From NCBI GenBank assembly GCA_019931185.1, contig JAINDK010000012.1, positions 1-64,000 of the forward strand: DNA of 64,000 bases, in the 5' to 3' direction. Within the stretch, counting starts at the first letter, position 1; every line of letters starts with the position of its first letter. Shown here in pieces: positions 49,119-57,233 of the stretch. This stretch comes from Bryobacter sp. CoA8 C33 (GTDB taxonomy: Bacteria; Acidobacteriota; Terriglobia; Bryobacterales; Bryobacteraceae). The notes under the pieces were generated by a model. The model was not told where the DNA came from. It saw nothing but the letters and a program-made list of their open reading frames with translations, and searched no databases. The position numbers and the translations under genes were made by a program.

Positions 49119-52100
49119 TCAGCTTCGCGCACCCGGCAAACCGGAGCGGTTTTCCCAAACAGCGCCAGCGGCCGTCAAGGCCAGCAATACGCCGAGCCAG
49201 CCCCAGGCGATGGGAAGCGCGCGGGCCGGCTGCGTGCGGGCCAGCTCGATGATTTTCTCCTTCATGGCAAAGCCGGTCACGTTGTTCGAAGGCGGGGGAG
49301 CGGGCCGCGGCGGGGGTGGCGGGGACTGCATGGCGGGGCGGGAAGCCTGCCTGACGGCCTCGCGCAATTCCGGGCTCGATTTGGCGAAAACCTGGGGCGA
49401 CCAGCGTGTCGCCTTGCCAACGACTTTGCCAAATTGCCGCAGGTCGAGCTTGCCGAGGCCGCTCACGAGCGGCGCCATTTCGCCTACAAACTGCTGCAGC
49501 TTCTGGTTGCCGCAAGTATTCGCCGAACAGGCGATGCCATGCTTGGCCACGCTGCGCACGTACTCGCGCAGCAAGGTCGAGCGGTCGGCATCGCTGAAGC
49601 GGTATGAGCCCTGGCGGTCTACCTCGAGCATCCGCGCCAGTTGGTTCTGCCGGGCGTGGGGATTTTCTTTTTCAAAAAACTTTTCGAGCTCGAGGCCATT
49701 CTTGTCGGCGACATAGGTATCAAAGGTGGTTTGCCAGAAAGAGCCGTCCATCTGCTCCTTGGTGGTGGCCTGAAAGCCATAGAGATGTTCGACTTCCCGG
49801 AACATCTCGCGGGCGCCGGCATAACCGGAGCCTTTCATGTGCTCGATCCACTTGGGGTTCCAGAGGCGCTGGTTCATCTCGGTGGCGAGGAAAGTCTTGA
49901 GATCGACCATCTTCTCGCTGCCCTGCTTGCGCAGGTTATGAATGTAGAATTCCGGCGCCTGACCACCGTTGACGAATTTCGATGCGGCGGCCATGCCGCC
50001 GGCGTAACTGTAGGTGTCATCGTTGTCGAGGGCGCCATAGAGATTGCTGGAGCGTGAGAACAGTACGGTTTCATTGCCCTTGAGTTGCTCTTCGAGAACC
50101 TTGGGGGCGCCCTCGCCCCAAACGTTTTCGCCAAAGGCGAAGTTCATGTAATGCAAGTAGAGATTGGCGACGCCCCCTTCATTGCCGGCGTCGCGGCTGG
50201 ACTCGACCATGCGGTCGACGCCGATCGAATAAGACCCGGGCTTGTTGCCGAAAACGCGGGCGCGGGCCAGACGTTCGGCTTGGCGGGCATCCATGCCCTG
50301 GGCGACAAGGGCCTTGCGGACCTGTTCATCATGGCGCGAGAGAGCATTGTTTCCAGCCGCGGCGGCCAGCCGGGCGGCACGGTCGAGCAGATTGATCTTG
50401 TCGCCAAAGCCGTCGCGGTAAATGCCGCTGATGTTGATGACGACATTCACGCGCGGGTGTGTCATGGCGGAATCGGGAATCAGCTTGACGCCATCGACCT
50501 GGTTGCGGGAATTCCAGGTCAATTCGATCCCCATGAGATGAAGGGCCATCGCCTCCATGGCGCCGTGATGAGTATCGGTTTCGCCGTACCACAGCATCAT
50601 GGAGACCTTTTCGGGGTAGCGGCCATGTTCCTTGCGATAGCGGGCGAGGGTTTCATCGGCCATTTTGCGTCCGAGAACCCAAGCCTCGCGGGTCGGGATG
50701 AGGGTAGGGTCGAAACCGAACTGTTTGCGGCCGGTGGGCAGCCCGCCGGGGGTGCGCAGCGGCTCACCGAGCGGGCTGCCCGGCAGATAGCGCCCATTGA
50801 GTACGTCGACAATGGCATCGACTTCGCGAGTGGGAGAAAGGCGGAGGTTGGCGATCCACTTGCGGCCTTCGGCCCACTGGGTGTGAATCTTATCGCGCAG
50901 GGTGGGGCTGAATTCACCGCCCAAATGTGGTTCGCGGCCATGAAAGATGGCCTCGGCCCAGGCGGGCGCCAGGCCGCGGATCAGCGGCGTTTCCGCTTCG
51001 TTGAAGCCGAAGCGAAGAAAATTCTCGAGCGCTTCGATCTGTACATTTTCCACCGGCAGTGTCCCGAGGGCGTGGATCCCGGCCGGCATGGGGCCGTCCT
51101 GAACCTCGGCGACGAATTGCTCCAGCTTCTGGCGCCACTCGGGGACGGGCGTCTTGTCGAATTCAAACTTCAACTGCTTGTCGAGTTGGAGGCCAGCGGC
51201 CAAGCCGGCGACTGTTTTCTCGTACTGTGCCGCTAATTCGGGATCGCTACCCAGTTTGTCGATCCATTGCCGCAGGGCGTTCTTGAGCGGGACGATATCG
51301 GAGCGAATGCCGCTTGGCAGAAGCAAGGGCGTCAGGTGACTGATCATCACGGCGGCGGAGCGGCGCATGGCCTGCAAGGATTCCCCGTCGCCGTCCATGA
51401 TGTAGTAGTAAGGATTGGGGATCGGCCCCAGCATCGCCTCGGAGTGATCCCAGCCAGCCTGCAAGACCTGTTTGCCGGGAAGCCATTCGAGCGTGCCATG
51501 CCGGCCGACATGCATGATCGCATCGGCCTGGAAAACATGGCGCAGCCAGAGATAAGCGGCGACATAAGAATGCGGAACGGGAATGGTGGTGTCGTGGGTT
51601 GTGTCGATGGCCCGCTCAAAGGTGGAACGCAAAGGCTGAACGCCGAGGAAGATATTGCCATAGCGGACACCGGGCAGGACGAAGAAGTGGCGGCCCTCGC
51701 GGTCACGAATACGCAACATCTCCGATTTTTCCGGCGGACCATACTCCTTGACGATCATTTCCTGGAAGGGTTTCGGTAGCAGGGCGAAGTGTTTCTTGTA
51801 CTGCTCGACCGGGTAGAGGGTCATGCCGCCGCCTTCGATCATCGCGTCGAGCTCGCCGGGGGCCCAGGTTTCGACATTGCGTCCGCTTTTCTCGAGCACG
51901 CGGCGGAGTTCGAGATCACTCGGGCGGCGGTCGGAGGTGACATAGCCGGCTTGGCGTAAACGCTCCACGAGAGTAGCCATGGTGGGGAGCACCTGCAGGT
52001 AGCTGGCCCCAAGATTGCCCTTGCCGGGAGGGTTGTTGTAGTAGACCATGGCAATGCGCTTTTTCTCATTGGGCATATCCTGCAGCGCAATCCAGCGCTG

Positions 52101-53147
52101 CGCGCGCTGGACTGTCATCTGGACACGCTCCGCCACCGGCTGGGTGAAGGTTGTGCCGTCGGGGCGGGTTTCGGTGGTAGCGACCAGAACGGGCTCCGCC
52201 GTCGAGGCCCGCTCGGGCGTGGCGATCTGGCTTGGAACATTGTTGGGCATCAAGCCCCGTAAGCCCTCGCTCCACTCCTTATAGCTCTGCCGGGAGACCT
52301 GCATATTGAGGATGTGCACGCCATGGGATTCGAGCCAGCGGCTATCCTCGGGTTTGGCGATGCCGAGATTAAAGGCGAGGATCAAGCGGAGCGGAGACTT
52401 GCCGCCCTTGCTCAGAAAGGGGCCGAGGGTGTGAAAGGGCCAGCCATAGGCGGCATAGGCGGCGATGCCCTTGGCTTCGAGTTCCGCCAGCAGGGCGTCG
52501 ATATGGGCGAGGTCGCGCTGCTTGATGTTCGTGTTGAACATGGTGAGGGCGACGGCGGGTCCGCCGCTCCGCCAGCGGGGATTGACGCGGGATTGTTCAT
52601 ACCAGCTCAGGAAGTCGGCCAAGTCCTGGAAGTTACGGGAAGCCTTGGGGTGGTAAATGCCGGACTGCGCCACCGGTGTGGGCGGGGGGATCCGCAGCTT
52701 CTTAAGGCCACCGCCTTGCATGTAGAGCCAGCCGAGCAGGCTGGTCAGATTTTCGGAGCCGCCAAAGGACCAATACTGTTCGGCGACATCGGCGCGGGTG
52801 CGGTTCTGGCTGAAGCTCCACTGGCGGGGAAGAAAATACTGAGGCGTGACGACGATAGCGGCGCCGCGCCGGTTGGCGGCCTGTGCCAGGGGGGTCAAGC
52901 CGATCATCATCTGCTCGTCCGGATGGAAGAAGAAGTGGACGCGGGCCCAACGCATTTGTTCTTCCGTGGGTTGCCCGGCGATGTTTTGCAGCTCGATCAG
53001 ACCGGGTCCGTGCTCTTTTTCGAAAGCTTTGAGCGCCTCGCTGAGCACTGGGCTTCCGCCCGCCACGGCCAGGATGCGCACCGGATCGGCGGCCGGCAGC
53101 AAGGCCGCGGTGAGAAAGAAAAGGCTATTGCGTAGATTCCGGTACAT
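49119..53147 (-). CDS. cobN: Exported, membrane-anchored CobN-family chelatase (HmuS-like)
   Basis: The 1342-residue protein has a signal peptide (MYRNLRNSLFFLTAALLPAA), a CobN/magnesium-chelatase H body, and a proline-rich linker before a C-terminal membrane helix (about residues 1310-1332: ALPIAWGWLGVLLALTAAGA). The family landmark HVGRHGTLEWLPGK is intact, with NPYYYIMDGDGESLQA and LWYGETDTHHGAMEAMA. The leader and anchor imply a periplasm-facing enzyme, unlike cytoplasmic B12-synthesis CobN. Bacteroidota HmuS, a heme-handling CobN relative, lies in a similar operon with ExbB-like and DUF2149 genes. No cobS or cobT is present. GGAAG 8 bases before the ATG fixes the start at 53147. Confidence 0.9.
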   Translation of the reverse strand: MYRNLRNSLFFLTAALLPAADPVRILAVAGGSPVLSEALKAFEKEHGPGLIELQNIAGQPTEEQMRWARVHFFFHPDEQMMIGLTPLAQAANRRGAAIVVTPQYFLPRQWSFSQNRTRADVAEQYWSFGGSENLTSLLGWLYMQGGGLKKLRIPPPTPVAQSGIYHPKASRNFQDLADFLSWYEQSRVNPRWRSGGPAVALTMFNTNIKQRDLAHIDALLAELEAKGIAAYAAYGWPFHTLGPFLSKGGKSPLRLILAFNLGIAKPEDSRWLESHGVHILNMQVSRQSYKEWSEGLRGLMPNNVPSQIATPERASTAEPVLVATTETRPDGTTFTQPVAERVQMTVQRAQRWIALQDMPNEKKRIAMVYYNNPPGKGNLGASYLQVLPTMATLVERLRQAGYVTSDRRPSDLELRRVLEKSGRNVETWAPGELDAMIEGGGMTLYPVEQYKKHFALLPKPFQEMIVKEYGPPEKSEMLRIRDREGRHFFVLPGVRYGNIFLGVQPLRSTFERAIDTTHDTTIPVPHSYVAAYLWLRHVFQADAIMHVGRHGTLEWLPGKQVLQAGWDHSEAMLGPIPNPYYYIMDGDGESLQAMRRSAAVMISHLTPLLLPSGIRSDIVPLKNALRQWIDKLGSDPELAAQYEKTVAGLAAGLQLDKQLKFEFDKTPVPEWRQKLEQFVAEVQDGPMPAGIHALGTLPVENVQIEALENFLRFGFNEAETPLIRGLAPAWAEAIFHGREPHLGGEFSPTLRDKIHTQWAEGRKWIANLRLSPTREVDAIVDVLNGRYLPGSPLGEPLRTPGGLPTGRKQFGFDPTLIPTREAWVLGRKMADETLARYRKEHGRYPEKVSMMLWYGETDTHHGAMEAMALHLMGIELTWNSRNQVDGVKLIPDSAMTHPRVNVVINISGIYRDGFGDKINLLDRAARLAAAAGNNALSRHDEQVRKALVAQGMDARQAERLARARVFGNKPGSYSIGVDRMVESSRDAGNEGGVANLYLHYMNFAFGENVWGEGAPKVLEEQLKGNETVLFSRSSNLYGALDNDDTYSYAGGMAAASKFVNGGQAPEFYIHNLRKQGSEKMVDLKTFLATEMNQRLWNPKWIEHMKGSGYAGAREMFREVEHLYGFQATTKEQMDGSFWQTTFDTYVADKNGLELEKFFEKENPHARQNQLARMLEVDRQGSYRFSDADRSTLLREYVRSVAKHGIACSANTCGNQKLQQFVGEMAPLVSGLGKLDLRQFGKVVGKATRWSPQVFAKSSPELREAVRQASRPAMQSPPPPPRPAPPPSNNVTGFAMKEKIIELARTQPARALPIAWGWLGVLLALTAAGAVWENRSGLPGARS

Positions 53148-53481
53148 AGACAACACTTCCATCCGGCAATTGGTAGGCAACGCCGAGGCGGGTGCCGGCT
53201 CCGCTCTTCTTCTCCGGCGTCAGTTTCTTCACTTTGATTTGTTTCTTGTCCTTCTCGACAATTTCCATTTCCCCGGTCTGAGTATTTTTCTTGACAATGG
53301 TGAACTGCGAGTTGGGGTCCATCAACTGTGTGAGCGAGAAGGCCTGGATGAGAGCCACCATGAGGCCGACGGCGAAGACGATCGAGGCATCGAAGAGGTT
53401 GGCCACACCGGCTAGGGGGTCTTCGCGATGCACACTCGTGATGGCGGCGCCGCGCCGGCGCTTACGCGTGAAGGCGCGCAT
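53125..53481 (-). CDS. DUF2149 membrane protein (HmuV-like)
   Basis: The 118-residue protein has one membrane helix near residues 32-50 (SIVFAVGLMVALIQAFSL) after a basic N-terminus. A beta-rich tail contains MDPNSQFTIVKKNTQTGEMEIVEKDKK, then GTRLGVAYQLPDGSVVYVPE. This matches the DUF2149 pattern known as a partner of ExbB-like and CobN-like genes in Bacteroidota hmu operons. It may take the place of ExbD/TonB in passing energy to the chelatase. It overlaps the ExbB-like gene by 20 bases and the cobN gene by 23, indicating tight coupling. The start at 53481 was placed at MRAFTRKRRRG. Confidence 0.85.
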   Translation of the reverse strand: MRAFTRKRRRGAAITSVHREDPLAGVANLFDASIVFAVGLMVALIQAFSLTQLMDPNSQFTIVKKNTQTGEMEIVEKDKKQIKVKKLTPEKKSGAGTRLGVAYQLPDGSVVYVPESTQ

Positions 53482-54145
53482 GGCGGCTTTCTCCCGCGGT
53501 TTGCGCCTGCCGGGCGGAGGCAAGCAATTCGCACAGATGTTCCATTTCTTCCATGTCAATCCGGAACCAGCGCTCGCGCACCAGCGTGATGACATAGGCG
53601 ATGCCGCTCATCACGAGGCCGCAAACCACGGCGCCAAAACCCACCACGAGATGGCCGACCATGCCGCCCATGTCGCCCCCCAGAAGGGCTTGCAGAGCCG
53701 GTCCGAGGGGGATGATGGTGCCCGCCAGACCAAGCATCGGCCCCAGCCGGACCAGAGCGCGGGAGAAATCGAGCCGCGCGGTGGCGCGGCCTTCCTCCGA
53801 GCGGAGAATCTGCTCGAGGATCAGATCAAAGTGCGTGCCGGCTTCGAGGCCTTCGCGCTGTTTTTCGAGAGCGCGCCAGAAGCGTTGCAAGGCTTGGCTC
53901 ACGGGCACGCCATTGAGGCGGTCCGCCGAAAGGGAAGAACGGGCAAAGCCGGATTCGAGCGCGAGCCCGAGGGCATTGAGATCCGTGCGGCGGTCGGTCC
54001 GCTTCTGCCAGGCGTTGGCAATCAAACGGCCCAGCTCGATCAGGCTCCAGATGAACAGCAGGATGAGCGAGATGGCGACAGGCCAAAAGAAAAGGTTGGA
54101 AAGCTGGTAAAAGAGTTGGACGGTTAACTCGTAGGGCGAATTCAT
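53462..54145 (-). CDS. MotA/TolQ/ExbB-family proton channel subunit
   Basis: The 227-residue protein has three membrane segments: SNLFFWPVAISLILLFIWSLIEL at about 16-38, LGPMLGLAGTIIPLGPALQAL near 140, and VVGFGAVVCGLVMSGIAYVITLV near 175. The second carries the family signature for the channel (LGLAGTIIPLGPALQAL). It is the first gene of the chelatase operon, downstream of a promoter-like region with two palindromes. No exbD or tonB gene follows; DUF2149 occupies that place, so it probably powers a chelatase-linked process and not a classical TonB system. Confidence 0.9.
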   Translation of the reverse strand: MNSPYELTVQLFYQLSNLFFWPVAISLILLFIWSLIELGRLIANAWQKRTDRRTDLNALGLALESGFARSSLSADRLNGVPVSQALQRFWRALEKQREGLEAGTHFDLILEQILRSEEGRATARLDFSRALVRLGPMLGLAGTIIPLGPALQALLGGDMGGMVGHLVVGFGAVVCGLVMSGIAYVITLVRERWFRIDMEEMEHLCELLASARQAQTAGESRHARLHA

Positions 54146-54157
54146 GTATGAATCTTT

Positions 54158-54205
54158 GCTAAATCAATTTAGCCTCAGTATAATCCGCGAGCGCTGAAGA
54201 TTCAG
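54158..54205 (-). promoter_or_regulatory. Promoter and paired operators of the chelatase operon
   Basis: Immediately upstream of the ExbB-like start (54145) lies a perfect palindrome, GCTAAAT-CA-ATTTAGC, at 54158-54173. A -10-like box (TATACT on the minus strand) sits at 54177-54182, four bases away, so the palindrome would cover the transcription start. A second palindrome, CTGAA-GA-TTCAG, at 54194-54205 lies in the -35 region. The arrangement suggests repression, perhaps by a Fur/DtxR-type metal regulator. The palindromes and box are read directly; the regulator is inferred. Confidence 0.55.
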
Positions 54206-54244
54206 GATAAGTCCCATGAGCGGACGAAAACAACTCGTCAGCGG

Positions 54245-55327
54245 TCAACGTTGGCCTTGGGTGACCGATTGCGCGGAGCGTTGGCGGCGCCACCACATCC
54301 AGACCCCCGTGGGCGCGAGCAGAGCGAGGGCCAGCCCGATTGCGCACCAGAGGATTTGAACCGGGAGGCCGCCGAAGACACCGAAATGGAAGCCGCTCAG
54401 CCAGCCAAGAAAGCGGTCGCCAGCGGGCCGCTCGGGCAGAGCTTGCCGGAGCAGGACGGACCCCGTGCGCGGATCGAGCGTCACGCTTGAGACTTGGTGG
54501 AATTGAGCGAAGCTGCCTTCGCGAAAAGTTACGCGAAGGGGAAAGCGAGGATCGGGAACCGGGAAGCGATGAATCGACTTGCCGGGAAAGGACTGTTGCG
54601 CCAAATCCATGAGACGCCAGAGGGAAGGGCTTTGGGCGGGAGCGGGATTGAGTGAGGGCAGCTTGATCTCCGGCGTCCGCTGCATCCAACGGCTAACGGC
54701 GGCGACGTACTGTTTCGACCACGTGTAACAAGCCCCGGTGAAGGCCAAGCCGGTAATGAAAAGCGCCGAAGCCGCCCCGAGGGCGTAGTGACAGAACCGT
54801 GGACGGTCATGCCGCCAGAGTGCGGGCAGAGTGCGGCGGCGGGGCCATAAGAGATAGAGACCGCTTGTGGTAAGCAGCAACAGGCCCATGGCGCCGTAGC
54901 CGTTGGCCAGCCGGCCGGGTTGCGCCCAAAGCAGGTTGGTGTGGAGCGTTTCCACCCAGCCCAGCCAACCGGCGCGTGGATCACGGGTACCGATGATTTG
55001 TCCTGTCGCCGGGTCGGCGTAGACCTCAAGGGAGGCGCCGGGGCGCAAGAGAAAAATCATCCAGTAGGGCATCCGGTCGTGGGGCCAGGTGAAGCTGAGC
55101 GGCCGAAAGCCCGGGTAGCTCTGCCGAACCTGTTCGAGCACGCGCCCGGGGTCGGCGCCAAAGGCCGGTTGAGCGCCGGTGTGGAACTGAGGGTGAAGCA
55201 GAGCGTTCAGATCATCCTTGAAGACGATCACGGCCCCGGACAAGCCAATCAGAAAAGCGTAAACAGCCAACAGCAAGCCGAGCCAGAGATGCAGCCGGGC
55301 AAGGAGATAACGGATTTTTCCGCTCAT
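54245..55327 (-). CDS. PepSY-domain membrane protein
   Basis: The 360-residue protein has four membrane helices: one at about 10-35 (LHLWLGLLLAVYAFLIGLSGAVIVF), two in the middle and one near the C-terminus. Its large periplasmic PepSY domains include VLEQVRQSYPGFRPLSFTWP and VYADPATGQIIGTRDPR. The pattern WLGWVETLHTNLLW is typical of the PepSY-TM family, linked to iron-siderophore reduction. It lies 99 bases upstream of the chelatase operon on the same strand and could be transcribed with it or on its own. It probably reduces or supports release of a metal from a captured complex; that is inference. Confidence 0.85.
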   Translation of the reverse strand: MSGKIRYLLARLHLWLGLLLAVYAFLIGLSGAVIVFKDDLNALLHPQFHTGAQPAFGADPGRVLEQVRQSYPGFRPLSFTWPHDRMPYWMIFLLRPGASLEVYADPATGQIIGTRDPRAGWLGWVETLHTNLLWAQPGRLANGYGAMGLLLLTTSGLYLLWPRRRTLPALWRHDRPRFCHYALGAASALFITGLAFTGACYTWSKQYVAAVSRWMQRTPEIKLPSLNPAPAQSPSLWRLMDLAQQSFPGKSIHRFPVPDPRFPLRVTFREGSFAQFHQVSSVTLDPRTGSVLLRQALPERPAGDRFLGWLSGFHFGVFGGLPVQILWCAIGLALALLAPTGVWMWWRRQRSAQSVTQGQR

Positions 55328-55361
55328 GGGCGATCGTTTCTGGCCCTGACCGGGAAGCCGG

Positions 55362-56213
55362 TTAGGCGAGCAAACCCTTGCAATAGTCGAAGCACTTTTT
55401 CACTTCGACCTTGGAATCGGCGCCCTTGTACTCGTACTCGATGTTCGCGGGGAACTTATACTTCTTTTTCGCCATCAGTTCCAGTACGGCCTTGATGGGC
55501 GTGTCGCCCTCGCCGAAGGGCATATTCGGGCCCTGGTTTTTCTTGCGGTCCTTGAGGTGGATGCAGACCTGACGGTTGGCGGTCTTTTCGAGATAAGCAA
55601 TGGGGTCGAAGTTGGCGGCCCAGAAGTGGCCGATGTCGAGATTGATGCCGATGTATTTGCTGGTACCCTTCATGGCTTCGGCGAAGTCGTCGGGTGTGGC
55701 GAACTCATTCGGCTTGATGTTGGAGTGATTGTGCATGCCGACATAGACCTTGGCTTTGGCGGCAAAGGGGTCGATGCGCTTGGCGGTGCTTACGTTCGAA
55801 CTGGCGGTGAGACGGTTGACGCCGAGCGCCTTGGCGAATTCGAAGCCGCGCTCGACCTCCTTGTCGGAGAAATCATCGCGGAAGCTGTAGTTGTAGGCCC
55901 AGATCTCGATGCCGGCCTCGTCAAGCTTCTTGCGTACGGCTTCAAAGTGGCTCAAGGGCACGGTTTCGCGCCACTTGCGCATTTCGGCGCGATCGCGCAA
56001 ACGCGGCTCGACGTGGCCGGAGAACAATTCAACGGAACCGATGCCGATTTCTCTCATCGCGGCGATGGCGCCGTCGAGGTCGCGGTCGCGAAAGCTGTAG
56101 CTCTGCAGACCGATCGTGACACCCTTGAAGGTGGAATTGATTTTCGCGGCCGGCAGCAGAGTGGCCGAGGCAGCGCCGAGAGCGGCAGCCGAAAAACTTC
56201 TGCGTGTGAACAT
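55362..56213 (-). CDS. Exported sugar phosphate isomerase/epimerase-like TIM barrel
   Basis: The 283-residue protein starts MFTRRSFSAAALGAASATLLP, a twin-arginine-like leader. The barrel includes SVELFSGHVEPRL, EIWAYNYSFRDDFSD, VYVGMHNHSNIKPNEF, GINLDIGHFWAANFDPI, QVCIHLKDRKKNQGP and FPANIEYEYKG, with metal ligands in the usual order. Substrate unknown. The start is 56213; an in-frame ATG 18 codons upstream (56267) would leave a less natural leader. Confidence 0.85.
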   Translation of the reverse strand: MFTRRSFSAAALGAASATLLPAAKINSTFKGVTIGLQSYSFRDRDLDGAIAAMREIGIGSVELFSGHVEPRLRDRAEMRKWRETVPLSHFEAVRKKLDEAGIEIWAYNYSFRDDFSDKEVERGFEFAKALGVNRLTASSNVSTAKRIDPFAAKAKVYVGMHNHSNIKPNEFATPDDFAEAMKGTSKYIGINLDIGHFWAANFDPIAYLEKTANRQVCIHLKDRKKNQGPNMPFGEGDTPIKAVLELMAKKKYKFPANIEYEYKGADSKVEVKKCFDYCKGLLA

Positions 56214-56276
56214 GGGCCTATTGTATGACTTCAAGATGGGGTTTGCGGCAAGCAGGCCCGCGGGCATGGCTTTATC

Positions 56277-57233
56277 CTAGGAAGCCGCGGCGATCGCGGC
56301 GGCAATCTTCTCGCCGTGAAATCGCCCGTTCTCGATGAACACTTCATTGGTAAAAACTCCGGCGACGAGCACACCGGCCAGGTAGATGCCCTTGCGCTCG
56401 GTCTCATACGTGTTCGAGTCGAGATTGGGCCGCTGTGTTTCCGGGTTGAGATGAATGCCGTGGCGGGCGAGAAACTCGAAGTCGGGGTGATAGCCAGTCA
56501 TGGCGAAGACAAAGTCATTGGGCAGGGTAACGGAGCCCGAGGGGGTCATCAGGTCGACTTCGTGTTCGCGGATCGCGGTCAGGTGAGAATCAAAGTAGGC
56601 CGGAATTTCGTGGTTCCGGATGCGATTTTCGATGTTGGGCTTGATCCAGTACTTGACGTGATTGTGGATCGCCGGCCCGCGGTGGACCAGGGTGACGCGG
56701 GCGCCCGTCCACCATAGTTCCAGGGCGGCGATCGCGGCGGAATTTTTCGCGCCGACCACGATCACGTCGGCGTTGTAATAAGGATGTGCCTCGCGGTAGT
56801 AGTGAATGACCTTGGGCAGATTTTCGCCAGGGACATTGAGGTAGTTGGGCAGGTCGTAGTAGCCGGTGGAGAAGATCACCTTGCGGCAATGGTAGATAGC
56901 CTTCGTGGTCTCGACCGTGAAGTTTCCGTCAGAGCCGCTGACGGCGGTGACGCGCTCATATTGATGGATGTTGAGCTTGTAGAGGCCGGCGACGCGGCGG
57001 TAGTATTTGAGGGCTTCGTTGCGAGTGGGCTTTTCGTTGAGGGCGGTCATGGGGATGCCGCCGATCTCGAGCAACTCGGGGGTGGTGAAGAAGACCATGT
57101 TTGTGGGGTAGTTGTAGAGGGAATTGACGACGCAACCCTTCTCGAGGAGCAGCGTGGAGAGGCCACGCTTGCCGCACTCGATGCCGCAGGCGAGGCCGGT
57201 GGGGCCGGCCCCGACTACCACCACGTCGAGCAT
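56277..57233 (-). CDS. ypdA: YpdA-type flavin disulfide reductase (bacillithiol)
   Basis: The 318-residue protein is a FAD/NADPH-dependent reductase of the YpdA/Bdr family. The N-terminal VVVVGAGPTGLACGIECGKRG binds FAD, CVVNSLYNYPTNMVFFTTPELLEIGGIP is the distinctive YpdA region with the active cysteine, and VIVVGAKNSAAIAALELWWTG binds NADPH. In Firmicutes it reduces bacillithiol disulfide; bacillithiol is known in Acidobacteriota. Only one base separates its ATG from the alaS stop, so it is coupled to alaS. No bshA, bshB or bshC gene is nearby. Confidence 0.88.
   Translation of the reverse strand: MLDVVVVGAGPTGLACGIECGKRGLSTLLLEKGCVVNSLYNYPTNMVFFTTPELLEIGGIPMTALNEKPTRNEALKYYRRVAGLYKLNIHQYERVTAVSGSDGNFTVETTKAIYHCRKVIFSTGYYDLPNYLNVPGENLPKVIHYYREAHPYYNADVIVVGAKNSAAIAALELWWTGARVTLVHRGPAIHNHVKYWIKPNIENRIRNHEIPAYFDSHLTAIREHEVDLMTPSGSVTLPNDFVFAMTGYHPDFEFLARHGIHLNPETQRPNLDSNTYETERKGIYLAGVLVAGVFTNEVFIENGRFHGEKIAAAIAAAS

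Noticed and set aside
49119-53147. CobN as ordinary cobaltochelatase of B12 synthesis
   Set aside because: It has a signal peptide and a C-terminal membrane anchor, and no cobS, cobT or other cob/cbi synthesis genes are in the window.
53462-54145. ExbB of a classical TonB-ExbB-ExbD complex for the adjacent receptor
   Set aside because: No exbD or tonB lies nearby and the next gene is DUF2149; the arrangement matches hmu-type chelatase operons better.
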